A stretch of DNA of 21,648 nt from Chloroflexota bacterium (GTDB lineage: Bacteria > Chloroflexota > UBA5177 > JANWHV01), in NCBI GenBank assembly GCA_025924845.1, contig JAICHN010000029.1:1-21648 (forward strand), read 5' to 3'. The first letter of the stretch is position 1. Every line of letters begins with the position of its first letter. The position numbers were made by a program, and so were the translations under genes. This document shows, piece after piece, positions 6,832 to 13,998 of the stretch. The notes beneath the pieces are model-generated. The model had not been told where the DNA came from, did no database searches, and worked only from the letters and a program-made list of their open reading frames with translations.

Positions 6832-7371
6832 ATGCCGGATCTCGGGTCGGTACAAATTGCGGTGGGCGTGATCTTCCTGGTGCTGACTCTTGGCGTGGTA
6901 GCCGTGTTAATCACCGTCGCGCGGCATGCGCATGGACCGGCGCTCACCTATGCGGAGGTGACCAAGCCCGGATACGCGATCCGTCGTTTCTGGATCGCGA
7001 TTATCGTGGCCACGGCCACGGCCGCCTTCGTTGCCACTCTGTTCGCGCTCCCCTACCCCGGCAACGTGGGGACGGCGCATGCAATGAATGTCCAGGCCGT
7101 CGGTTATCAATACTTCTGGAAGATCAGCCGAACCAGCTTTACGGCAGGGCAGAAGGTGGACTTCGCGGTGACCTCGGGCGATGTCAATCATGGCTTTGGC
7201 ATCTATGATCCGCACGGCGTCCTGATCGCCCAGGTACAGGCCATGCCGGACTACACGAACCACCTGGTGCTGACCTTCAAAACGCCTGGAACGTATATCG
7301 TGCGCTGCCTGGAGTATTGCGGGATGTCCCATGATCTGATGGAGACACCGCTTACGGTAGCCAGGGCTTAA
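6832..7371 (+). CDS. CuA-containing subunit II of a heme-copper oxidase-superfamily enzyme
   Basis: 179 residues: membrane helices at ~8-30 and ~52-74, then an extracytoplasmic cupredoxin domain. The binuclear CuA site is complete: His120 (DVNHGFG), Cys159, Cys163, His167 and Met170 within CLEYCGMSHDLM. CuA accepts electrons from cytochrome c or a blue copper protein and passes them to subunit I. There is no heme-c motif. ATG 6832 is chosen because GAAGAGGG lies just upstream, and it removes two residues from the GTG at 6826. The stop codon is one base before the subunit I ATG, so the two are translationally linked. The gene is the first in the operon and has the Crp-type operator about 70 bases upstream. 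The short form resembles B-family (ba3-like) enzymes, although ba3 subunit II normally has one helix rather than two. Confidence 0.92.
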   Translation: MPDLGSVQIAVGVIFLVLTLGVVAVLITVARHAHGPALTYAEVTKPGYAIRRFWIAIIVATATAAFVATLFALPYPGNVGTAHAMNVQAVGYQYFWKISRTSFTAGQKVDFAVTSGDVNHGFGIYDPHGVLIAQVQAMPDYTNHLVLTFKTPGTYIVRCLEYCGMSHDLMETPLTVARA

Positions 7372-7372
7372 C

Positions 7373-8941
7373 ATGACGACTCTATCGAACGCCCTGACCC
7401 TACCGATCACGCGGGCCCCCGCGACGCCCAACCCAAATACCGCTCGCCGCGTGACCCTGCTCTACCTGGCCACGGCCGTCCTGCTGTTCCTGGTCATGGG
7501 CTTGCTGGGTCTCACCATGCGTTCACAGCAAGCCGGTATTCTGTCCTTGAGTTCACAGCAGTTCTACGCGGTGCTGACTCTCCATGGCACGGGCATGGTG
7601 ACGGCGGCGCTGCTCGGCACGATGGCCGCGCTGTGGTTTGTGCTGCAGCCGACCTTGCCGCTCGATCCTCTTCCCATGCTGGTGACCTACTGGATCGCCA
7701 TGGCCGGCGTACTGTGCGTGACGATCAGTACGCTATTCGGCGGTTTCGCCCCAGGCTGGACGTTCCTCTATCCCTTACCCTTTTATGGATGGTGGCCCGC
7801 CTGGAGTACGGCGCTGTTCCTGCTCGGCGATCTCCTGGTGGGCTTCGCCTTCGGTCTCTTCTGTTTCGTCGTACTGATCGAGTCCATACGGACCTATGGC
7901 AGCCTCTCTCGGGCGCTGGCTTTGCCCATGCTGTGGCACAAGGGACATGGGCACGGCACGCCGGAGGGCATCCCGCCGCCCCCGGTGCTGATCGCCACGA
8001 TCACCGCCATCCAGGGCGTGATTATCGCCGCTTCGGGTACCGTGATCGGCCTCGGCCTTCTGGGTCACCTAGCCAATGCCGGCGTGGGCCTTAATCCTCT
8101 TTGGGCCAAGAACATTACCTACTTCTTCGGGCACAGCATTGCCAACATCGCGATTTATCTGGCGGCCGGAATGCTGTACGCGATCATGCCGCGCTATGCC
8201 CATCGCGAATGGCCGACCACCCGCCCGGTGGTGGTGGCATGGCTTTTAATATTGGTCTTCGTGTTGCCTGCCTACTTCCATCACCTCTACATGGATTTCG
8301 CGCAGCCTCTGGCGCTGGATGTGGCGGGCGAAGGAATTACCTACCTGGCCGTCGCCGGTTCGCTGGCGGTCACGATCTTTGGCGCTCTGCTCCTGGTATG
8401 GCGCTCCAACTTCCGCTGGACGTTGGGCTCGGTACTGATCTACGCCGGATTCTCCGGCTGGGTGATCGGCGGGGTTGCCGCTTGTCTCGATGTGCTGATC
8501 CCCTTCAACTTCCGCCTGCACAATACGCTGTGGGTGGTCGGGCACTTCCATAGCTACTACCTGATGGGCATAATGCTCTTTCTGTTCGGCTTTCTCACCC
8601 ATCTGTTGGAGGAGGCCGCGGGCGCCGAAAGTTCCCCGCGGGTGCGTCTGCTCGTCCCCGGCGCCCTTCTGGCGGGCGGCTGGGGACTGCTGGGGATATG
8701 GCTGCTCGGCGGGCTGCTGAGTCTGCCGCGGCGCTACGCGGTGCAGCCGCCGGGGGGCGAGATCCTGGCCCGGTTCGCGGTGGGCGCCGTGTTTATCCTG
8801 ATCGCCGGGTTATTGGGCCTCCTGGCCGAATGGCGGCAGTTGGTTGGGGCGGGCCGTAGGCGGCAACTCGCGCTGCGCGCGGGCCTGGCGCCGCTCGATG
8901 AAACCCTGCTGCGCCGGGCAGGTTTTCATCTGGTCAGTTAA
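7373..8941 (+). CDS. Heme-copper oxidase-superfamily subunit I lacking the canonical active-site tyrosine
   Basis: 522 residues, about 13 predicted membrane helices. All six histidine ligands are visible: His71 (TLHGTGMV) and His393 for the low-spin heme, His391 for the high-spin heme (both in VVGHFHSYY), and His254 (FFGHSIAN), His303 and His304 (YFHHLYMDF) for CuB. The HNTLWVVGHFH block most resembles B-family (ba3) oxidases. In A- and B-family oxygen reductases a Tyr four residues after the first CuB His is covalently bonded to it; here that residue is Asn258. The helix VII position that supplies Tyr in cbb3 (six residues before the HH pair) is Val297. The ba3 proton-path Tyr at His+11 is Ala265, while that at His+15 is retained (Tyr269). 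The enzyme may therefore reduce NO rather than O2, or be an O2 reductase with an altered site. Its electron donor side is the CuA subunit encoded upstream. Confidence 0.9.
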   Translation: MTTLSNALTLPITRAPATPNPNTARRVTLLYLATAVLLFLVMGLLGLTMRSQQAGILSLSSQQFYAVLTLHGTGMVTAALLGTMAALWFVLQPTLPLDPLPMLVTYWIAMAGVLCVTISTLFGGFAPGWTFLYPLPFYGWWPAWSTALFLLGDLLVGFAFGLFCFVVLIESIRTYGSLSRALALPMLWHKGHGHGTPEGIPPPPVLIATITAIQGVIIAASGTVIGLGLLGHLANAGVGLNPLWAKNITYFFGHSIANIAIYLAAGMLYAIMPRYAHREWPTTRPVVVAWLLILVFVLPAYFHHLYMDFAQPLALDVAGEGITYLAVAGSLAVTIFGALLLVWRSNFRWTLGSVLIYAGFSGWVIGGVAACLDVLIPFNFRLHNTLWVVGHFHSYYLMGIMLFLFGFLTHLLEEAAGAESSPRVRLLVPGALLAGGWGLLGIWLLGGLLSLPRRYAVQPPGGEILARFAVGAVFILIAGLLGLLAEWRQLVGAGRRRQLALRAGLAPLDETLLRRAGFHLVS

Positions 8942-8953
8942 GGATAGATTATC

Positions 8954-9577
8954 GTGGAATACAAGGAGGGGTCGGCGAGCGCCTTGGCTAAGGAGGCGCC
9001 TCATCCCAGCAAAATACCGGATGAGTGGACAGTAGATAGGGAGGATGCGCCGGCGAGGTCGCGGGCACGCCGGCATTGGGACGTACCGGTACAGATCGCC
9101 GCGGCGCTGCTGCTGATCGGCTGCGCCGTACTGTTCTCGGTGAAGGGCATCGACGACCGCGACGCGCGTCTGTATCAGCTTGCCTATGTGGTGCTGCTGG
9201 GGGCGGGCGGTTTGCTTGGCCTGCTGGTCAGTCGCCGTGTGCGGCGCCCGGGCTATAGCTTCAACTGGGACGTGCCGGCCATGCTGGGTGTAGTCCTGCT
9301 GCTGAGCATGCTGATGATGCAACCGCTATTGCTGATGATGGTCCTGATCCGGTCCACCCCGCCCTGGATCCACACGCAGCCGGCCACGATCATTCTGCTG
9401 GATCTGGGACTGATCGTTCTGGGAGGGTTGATTGGTCTGCTTGGCTATCTCTTCTCCACCCCGGTGGGTTGGCTGGTAGTGCTGGTCTCCGTCGCCGTTA
9501 TGGCGGCGTTCGCCGGCATGGCGCTCACCACCCCGGTCACTCACGCCGCATTGCTCGGTGTAGCCGGTGGTGGGTAG
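8954..9577 (+). CDS. Five-helix membrane protein of unknown function in the heme-copper operon
   Basis: 207 residues beginning at a GTG with AAGGATAG 6 bases upstream and only 12 bases after the subunit I stop, so it is cotranscribed. A charged, probably cytoplasmic N-terminus (~1-42) precedes helices at ~45-64, 75-94, 107-132, 144-166 and 170-192. The third helix is rich in Leu and Met (LLLSMLMMQPLLLMMV). I do not recognise a family. Position suggests a small accessory subunit or assembly factor of the heme-copper enzyme, for example in heme or copper insertion, but no metal-binding motif is obvious apart from scattered methionines and one His. It may be cluster-specific and useful for defining the enzyme family. 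Confidence 0.8.
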   Translation: MEYKEGSASALAKEAPHPSKIPDEWTVDREDAPARSRARRHWDVPVQIAAALLLIGCAVLFSVKGIDDRDARLYQLAYVVLLGAGGLLGLLVSRRVRRPGYSFNWDVPAMLGVVLLLSMLMMQPLLLMMVLIRSTPPWIHTQPATIILLDLGLIVLGGLIGLLGYLFSTPVGWLVVLVSVAVMAAFAGMALTTPVTHAALLGVAGGG

Positions 9578-9657
9578 GTGCGTCGCTATTCCTGTCGCGG
9601 CATGCTTAAACGCTTGGTCTCAGGATCAATACGATAGATCGTCATCTCACGCACCTA
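9575..9657. repeat. 9-bp inverted repeat overlapping the stop codon of the five-helix protein gene
   Basis: TAGGTGCGT (9575-9583, whose first three bases are the stop codon) is the exact reverse complement of ACGCACCTA (9649-9657), 65 bases apart. Between them ACGATAGATCGT (9631-9642) is a short near-palindrome. This could be a folded mRNA 3' end or a weak terminator; the spacing makes chance possible. Confidence 0.3.
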
Positions 9658-9735
9658 GCGCTTTAGAGTCAGGATCCCACTTCAAGGCTCACTAAACTCG
9701 GACGTAGTACGCTAAACATTTAGGGAGAGATCACC

Positions 9736-9752
9736 GCCCACTCCAGGTGGGC
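9736..9752 (+). promoter_or_regulatory. Hairpin in the leader of the nuo operon
   Basis: GCCCAC (9736-9741) pairs with GTGGGC (9747-9752) around TCCAG, followed at 9755-9765 by CTCAGACTGAG, a second small palindrome. They lie about 75-90 bases before the nuoBCD start codon in the 250-base gap that must also hold the nuo promoter. No clear -35/-10 pair was recognised. Confidence 0.35.
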
Positions 9753-9827
9753 CCGCTCAGACTGAGTCAGGCTCGGCCACGCGCTTTGCCGGGAACGAGG
9801 CACTGACCGTCGGGGAGTAGGTATTAC

Positions 9828-12116
9828 ATGGCGCGCACCGAACTCAAGCAGGCAGGTTCACCCGGTTTCGTCACCACCCGTCTGGACGCGCTGGCGAGTT
9901 GGGCGGAAAAGGGTTCGCTCTGGCCGCTGCCCTTCGGCACCGCCTGCTGCGCCATCGAATTCATGGCCGCCGCCTCACCGCGCTACGATGTGGCGCGGTT
10001 TGGGTCGGAGGTGCTGCGTTTTAGCCCGCGTCAATCCGACCTCCTGATGGTGATGGGCACGATCACCGACAAGATGGTCCCCGTGCTCAAGACAATCTAC
10101 GATCAAATGGCGGATCCGAAGTGGGTGATCTGCATGGGCGCCTGCGCCACCTCGGGCGGCTTCTATCGGTCGTACCACGTGCAGCAGGGTATCGACGAGA
10201 TGATTCCGGTGGATGTCTACATCCCCGGTTGCCCTCCTACCCCGGAAGGGCTACTCCAGGCTATCGTTCGCTTGCAGGAACAGCTCCAGCGCGGCACGCC
10301 GCGTTGGCGCGCGGCGGCGGCTCATTCGGTCGCCAATCTCCATCCTCGGCTCAACGACGCCACAATGCTCGAGCTGGGCCCGCCGGGTGGACCGCTCATC
10401 GCCTTTGCCTCGGCCCGTGACCAGGTGGATCATCCGTTGGCTCAGCGCCTGCGCGGGCAATTCGGCGAGGCGATCCTTGCCTCCAGCGACTTCCGCGGCG
10501 ACCTCGCCGTGACCCTGCGGGCCGATGCGCTGGTGCCGGTGTGCCAAACCCTGCGCGACGATCCCGACCTACGCTTCGACATGCTGCTGGATGTATGCGG
10601 CGTGGACTATCTCATTCGCGCTCAGCGTTTCGACGTAGTCCACCATCTGTATTCGACCGAGACGGGTGGGCGCGTGCGCTTAAAAGTGCCGGTGTCCGAG
10701 TCACAGCCCGAGGTGGATTCGGTGACTTCGATCTGGAAGGGCGCCAACTGGTTTGAACGCGAGGCGTACGATCTCTACGGCATCCGCTTCCGGGGCCATC
10801 CCGACTTGCGGCGCATTCTGACCCACGATGGTTTTGCCGGCAAGCATCCCATGCGCCGCGACTACCCGCCCGGCCTACGCCAACCGTTCGAGCGATCCGC
10901 CGATATGATCCCCGCCGAGCGATCGCCGGCTGGAGACAACCCACTCCTGGTCGAGCAACCTACCTTCCTGAACATCGGCCCTACGCATCCCGCCATGCAT
11001 GGCGCCTTCCGTATCATTGCCGAGATGGATGGAGAGATCATCAAGAACGCCGATATCGAGTTGGGGTATATGCACCGCAATTTCGAGAAGATGGCGGAGA
11101 CCCATACTTACTGGCAGGTGATCCCCTACTGTGACCGTCTCAACTACATGTCGAGCATGTGCAACAGCTCGGGATTCGCCATGGCGGTGGAGAAGCTGCT
11201 GGATATCACGATCCCCAAGCGCGCTCAGTACATTCGGGTCATCCTCAACGAGTTGAGTCGGATTATGGACCACGCCGTTTGCATCGGCACCAACCTGCTC
11301 GACATGGGCCTGATCAGTAGCTTCTTCTATCTATGGAACCTCCGCGAGGAGATCTATGATCTCCTGGAGGAGTGCTCGGGAGCGCGCCTGATGGTCAGCT
11401 ATGTGCGGATTGGTGGCCTAGCCGAAGACGTGCCGGCCGACTTCGCGGAGCGCGTCCTGGCCATCCTCGAGCATGTGCCGCCCGTCCTGAAGGAGACCGA
11501 TCAACTGATCACCCGTAATGCCATTGCCCGCGATCGGATGCGCGGCATCGGCGCCATATCCCGCGAGGATGCCATCCAGTACGGCTATACCGGGCCGTGC
11601 CTGCGTGCCGCCGGCGTCCCCTACGACGTGCGGAAAGCCGCCCCCTATTACGACTACGATCAGTTCGAGTTCGAGATCCCGGTGGGCGCCAACGGCGATA
11701 CCTTCGACCGGTACCTGGTGCGCATGGAGGAAATGCGGCAGAGCTTGCGTATCGTGCGGCAGGCTCTGGACAACCTGCCCGACGGCCCGGTGATCGTGGA
11801 CGATGTGCGGGTGGCCTTGCCGCCCAAGCATAGGGTCTACACCAACATTGAAGACCTGATGGCTCACTTCAAGCTGATAATGGAAGGGATCCGGGCGCCG
11901 GTGGGCGAGGTCTACGGTTATAGCGAGGCCGGCAATGGCGAGCTAGGTTTTTATATCGTCAGCGACGGCGGGAAACGACCGTACCGCATTAAGGTCCGGC
12001 CGCCCTGCTTCGCCATCTATCAGGCGTTCCCCAACATGCTCCGCGGCCGGATGATCTCGGACGCCATCGCCATCGTCGGCAGCCTGAACATCATTGCCGG
12101 GGAGTTGGACCGATGA
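9828..12116 (+). CDS. nuoBCD: NADH-quinone oxidoreductase subunits B, C and D fused in one polypeptide
   Basis: 762 residues forming the Q-module of complex I. NuoB (~1-165) has all four ligands of cluster N2: Cys40-Cys41 (GTACCAIEF), Cys106 (CMGACATSGG) and Cys135 (YIPGCPPTPEG). NuoC (~185-350) has the VHHLYSTETGGRVRLKVPV and NWFEREAYDLYGIRFRGHPD signatures and ends in HPMRRDYP. NuoD (~375-762) starts at LNIGPTHPAMHGAFRI, where the His and the later Tyr of the quinone pocket lie, and ends RGRMISDAIAIVGSLNIIAG. The frame is continuous with no internal stop, and short linkers (~165-185, 350-375) join the parts. NuoCD fusions are common in enterobacteria; B-C-D triple fusions are much rarer. 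Start ATG 9828 has GGGGAG upstream and precedes the NuoB domain directly. It is the first gene of the run, and nuoA, which normally precedes nuoB, is missing. The stop overlaps nuoE by ATGA. Confidence 0.95.
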   Translation: MARTELKQAGSPGFVTTRLDALASWAEKGSLWPLPFGTACCAIEFMAAASPRYDVARFGSEVLRFSPRQSDLLMVMGTITDKMVPVLKTIYDQMADPKWVICMGACATSGGFYRSYHVQQGIDEMIPVDVYIPGCPPTPEGLLQAIVRLQEQLQRGTPRWRAAAAHSVANLHPRLNDATMLELGPPGGPLIAFASARDQVDHPLAQRLRGQFGEAILASSDFRGDLAVTLRADALVPVCQTLRDDPDLRFDMLLDVCGVDYLIRAQRFDVVHHLYSTETGGRVRLKVPVSESQPEVDSVTSIWKGANWFEREAYDLYGIRFRGHPDLRRILTHDGFAGKHPMRRDYPPGLRQPFERSADMIPAERSPAGDNPLLVEQPTFLNIGPTHPAMHGAFRIIAEMDGEIIKNADIELGYMHRNFEKMAETHTYWQVIPYCDRLNYMSSMCNSSGFAMAVEKLLDITIPKRAQYIRVILNELSRIMDHAVCIGTNLLDMGLISSFFYLWNLREEIYDLLEECSGARLMVSYVRIGGLAEDVPADFAERVLAILEHVPPVLKETDQLITRNAIARDRMRGIGAISREDAIQYGYTGPCLRAAGVPYDVRKAAPYYDYDQFEFEIPVGANGDTFDRYLVRMEEMRQSLRIVRQALDNLPDGPVIVDDVRVALPPKHRVYTNIEDLMAHFKLIMEGIRAPVGEVYGYSEAGNGELGFYIVSDGGKRPYRIKVRPPCFAIYQAFPNMLRGRMISDAIAIVGSLNIIAGELDR

Positions 12117-12580
12117 GCATCCTGTCCGAACGATCGGTGGCCATGATCGAGAAAGCTCGGCGTACCGCGCCTTCCGCTCAGAGCGTTCTGCTCACCGCGC
12201 TCCGCCTCACCCAGGAGGAGCGCCGCCACGTGGGCGTGGAGGAGGTGGAGTTTCTCGCCTCTCTGCTGGGCCTCTCGAACGCTACGGTCGATGGAGTGGC
12301 TCGCTTTTATGATGAGCTTACCCAGGAGCCGACCGGCCTGCATCGAGTCTCGCTCTGTCGCGGCATCGCCTGTCACCTGCGCGGCGGCCCGGCGATGATC
12401 GAGGAGTTACGCCGCGTCCTCGGCGTTGGTCCCGGTCAGACCACGGCGGACGGCCTGGTTACCTTTCGCCTGGTGGAGTGCATCGGTGACTGCGATCACG
12501 CGCCGGCCGTGATGCTCGACGATCGCTTCCTCGGCGCCGCCTCGGCAGCCGACGTACGAGCCGCGCTGGACCGCGGCTAG
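12113..12580 (+). CDS. nuoE: NADH-quinone oxidoreductase subunit E
   Basis: 155 residues, thioredoxin-like fold binding the [2Fe-2S] cluster N1a. The ligands are Cys82 and Cys87 (LCRGIACHL, C-x4-C) and Cys123 and Cys127 (VECIGDCDHAP, C-x3-C), all conserved. NuoE pairs with NuoF in the NADH dehydrogenase module. Its ATG overlaps the nuoBCD stop codon (ATGA at 12113-12116), indicating translational coupling. Length is close to the usual ~160 residues. Confidence 0.95.
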   Translation: MSILSERSVAMIEKARRTAPSAQSVLLTALRLTQEERRHVGVEEVEFLASLLGLSNATVDGVARFYDELTQEPTGLHRVSLCRGIACHLRGGPAMIEELRRVLGVGPGQTTADGLVTFRLVECIGDCDHAPAVMLDDRFLGAASAADVRAALDRG

Positions 12581-12595
12581 GGGACGGAGGCACGG

Positions 12596-13963
12596 ATGGA
12601 ACGGATCCTCACCCAACACACCGGATATGACGACCAGCGCGGCCTCGCGGCGGCGCGGGCGCGCGGCGCCTACGAGGGACTGCGCAAAGCGCTTACCATG
12701 AGTCCGCAAGAGGTTATCGAAGAGACTACCAACTCCGGCCTGCGCGGACGAGGCGGCGCCGGCTTCCCCACCGGCCGCAAGTGGGCCTTTATCCATCCGG
12801 CGGCGGACCAACAGGTCTATCTGCTTTGCAACGCCGATGAAAGCGAGCCGGGCACCTTTAAGGACCGCTACCTAATGGAGCACGATCCTCATCTGCTGAT
12901 CGAGGGGTTGTGCATCGGCGCCTACGCGATCGGCGCCCATACCGCCTATATCTACCTGCGCGGCGAGTATGCCTCGGTCGGCGCCGTCGTGGAAGCGGCG
13001 CTGGCCGAGGCCCGCGCGGCGGGCATCCTGGGGCCGACCCTGCTCGACTCCTCCTACCAGGTAGAGATCAAGATCCAGCTTGGCGCCGGCGCCTACATTT
13101 GCGGTGAGGAGACCGGGCTTATCCAATCCCTGGAAGGGAGGCGGGCCTATCCGCGCGTGCGCCCGCCGTTCCCCGCCGTCCACGGCTTCCTGCAACAGCC
13201 TACGGTGGTCAACAATGTGGAGACGCTGGCCAATCTGCCCTGGATCATCCTGCACGGCGGCGATGCCTTCGCCCGGATCGGTACCGAGCGCAGCAGCGGC
13301 ACCAAGCTGATCAGCGTCTGCGGCGCGGTGAACCGGCCCGGCGTGTATGAGGTAGAGATGGGCTATCCGCTGCGGGAGTTCCTGGCGAACGAGGCCGGCG
13401 GTATTCTGGAGGGGCGGGCACTCAAGGCGCTCATTCCCGGCGGTACCTCGGTGCCGATTCTGACCGCCGAGGAGACGACCGGCCTGACCCTGGACTTCGA
13501 GTCGCTGCAGGGCGCGGGGACGATGCTGGGCAGCGGCGGCATGATCGTCTTCGACGAGACCACGTCCATGCCCGATGCTCTGGCCTCGATCGCCCATTTT
13601 TACGCGCATGAGTCCTGCGGCGAGTGTACGCCGTGCCGCGAGGGTACAGGTTGGTTCGCCTGGATTATCGATCGGCTTCTGGCGGGCGAAGGGCGATCAA
13701 ACGATCTGGCCCTATTGTTGAGGATTGGCCATAACATCGAAGGCCACACTATCTGTGGCCTGGGCGATGCCGCCGTACAGCCGGTACGCAGCTTTATCAC
13801 CAAGTTCGGCGCGGAGTTCGAGGCGCTCCTCCCCAAGACGCCGGACACCCGGCCGGACTGGCAGCGCCACGGCCATGGGCCGCGCACGGCACGCCACGAG
13901 CCACCCGCCGAAGAGGCGGCGCGGTCCGAGGCGGTGTCGGGGCCGCCGACGGCGCGATTATAG
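12596..13963 (+). CDS. nuoF: NADH-quinone oxidoreductase subunit F (NADH- and FMN-binding)
   Basis: 455 residues. The FMN/NADH site is seen in GLRGRGGAGFPTGRKW (49-63) and in CNADESEPGTFKDR (78-91). Cluster N3 is held by Cys341, Cys344 and Cys347 (ESCGECTPCREG) and Cys387 (HTICGLGD). This subunit takes a hydride from NADH and passes electrons through N3 to NuoG. GGAGG lies 7 bases before the ATG, and the gap after nuoE is 15 bases. The last ~40 residues are a Pro/Ala/Arg-rich tail (from ~418) beyond the usual end of the family, of no clear function. EETGLIQSLEG replaces the more usual EETALLNSLEG, a conservative change. Confidence 0.95.
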   Translation: MERILTQHTGYDDQRGLAAARARGAYEGLRKALTMSPQEVIEETTNSGLRGRGGAGFPTGRKWAFIHPAADQQVYLLCNADESEPGTFKDRYLMEHDPHLLIEGLCIGAYAIGAHTAYIYLRGEYASVGAVVEAALAEARAAGILGPTLLDSSYQVEIKIQLGAGAYICGEETGLIQSLEGRRAYPRVRPPFPAVHGFLQQPTVVNNVETLANLPWIILHGGDAFARIGTERSSGTKLISVCGAVNRPGVYEVEMGYPLREFLANEAGGILEGRALKALIPGGTSVPILTAEETTGLTLDFESLQGAGTMLGSGGMIVFDETTSMPDALASIAHFYAHESCGECTPCREGTGWFAWIIDRLLAGEGRSNDLALLLRIGHNIEGHTICGLGDAAVQPVRSFITKFGAEFEALLPKTPDTRPDWQRHGHGPRTARHEPPAEEAARSEAVSGPPTARL

Positions 13964-13998
13964 GGCTGCCCCGGTCGAGGGCAGGGAGGGATGAAGGC

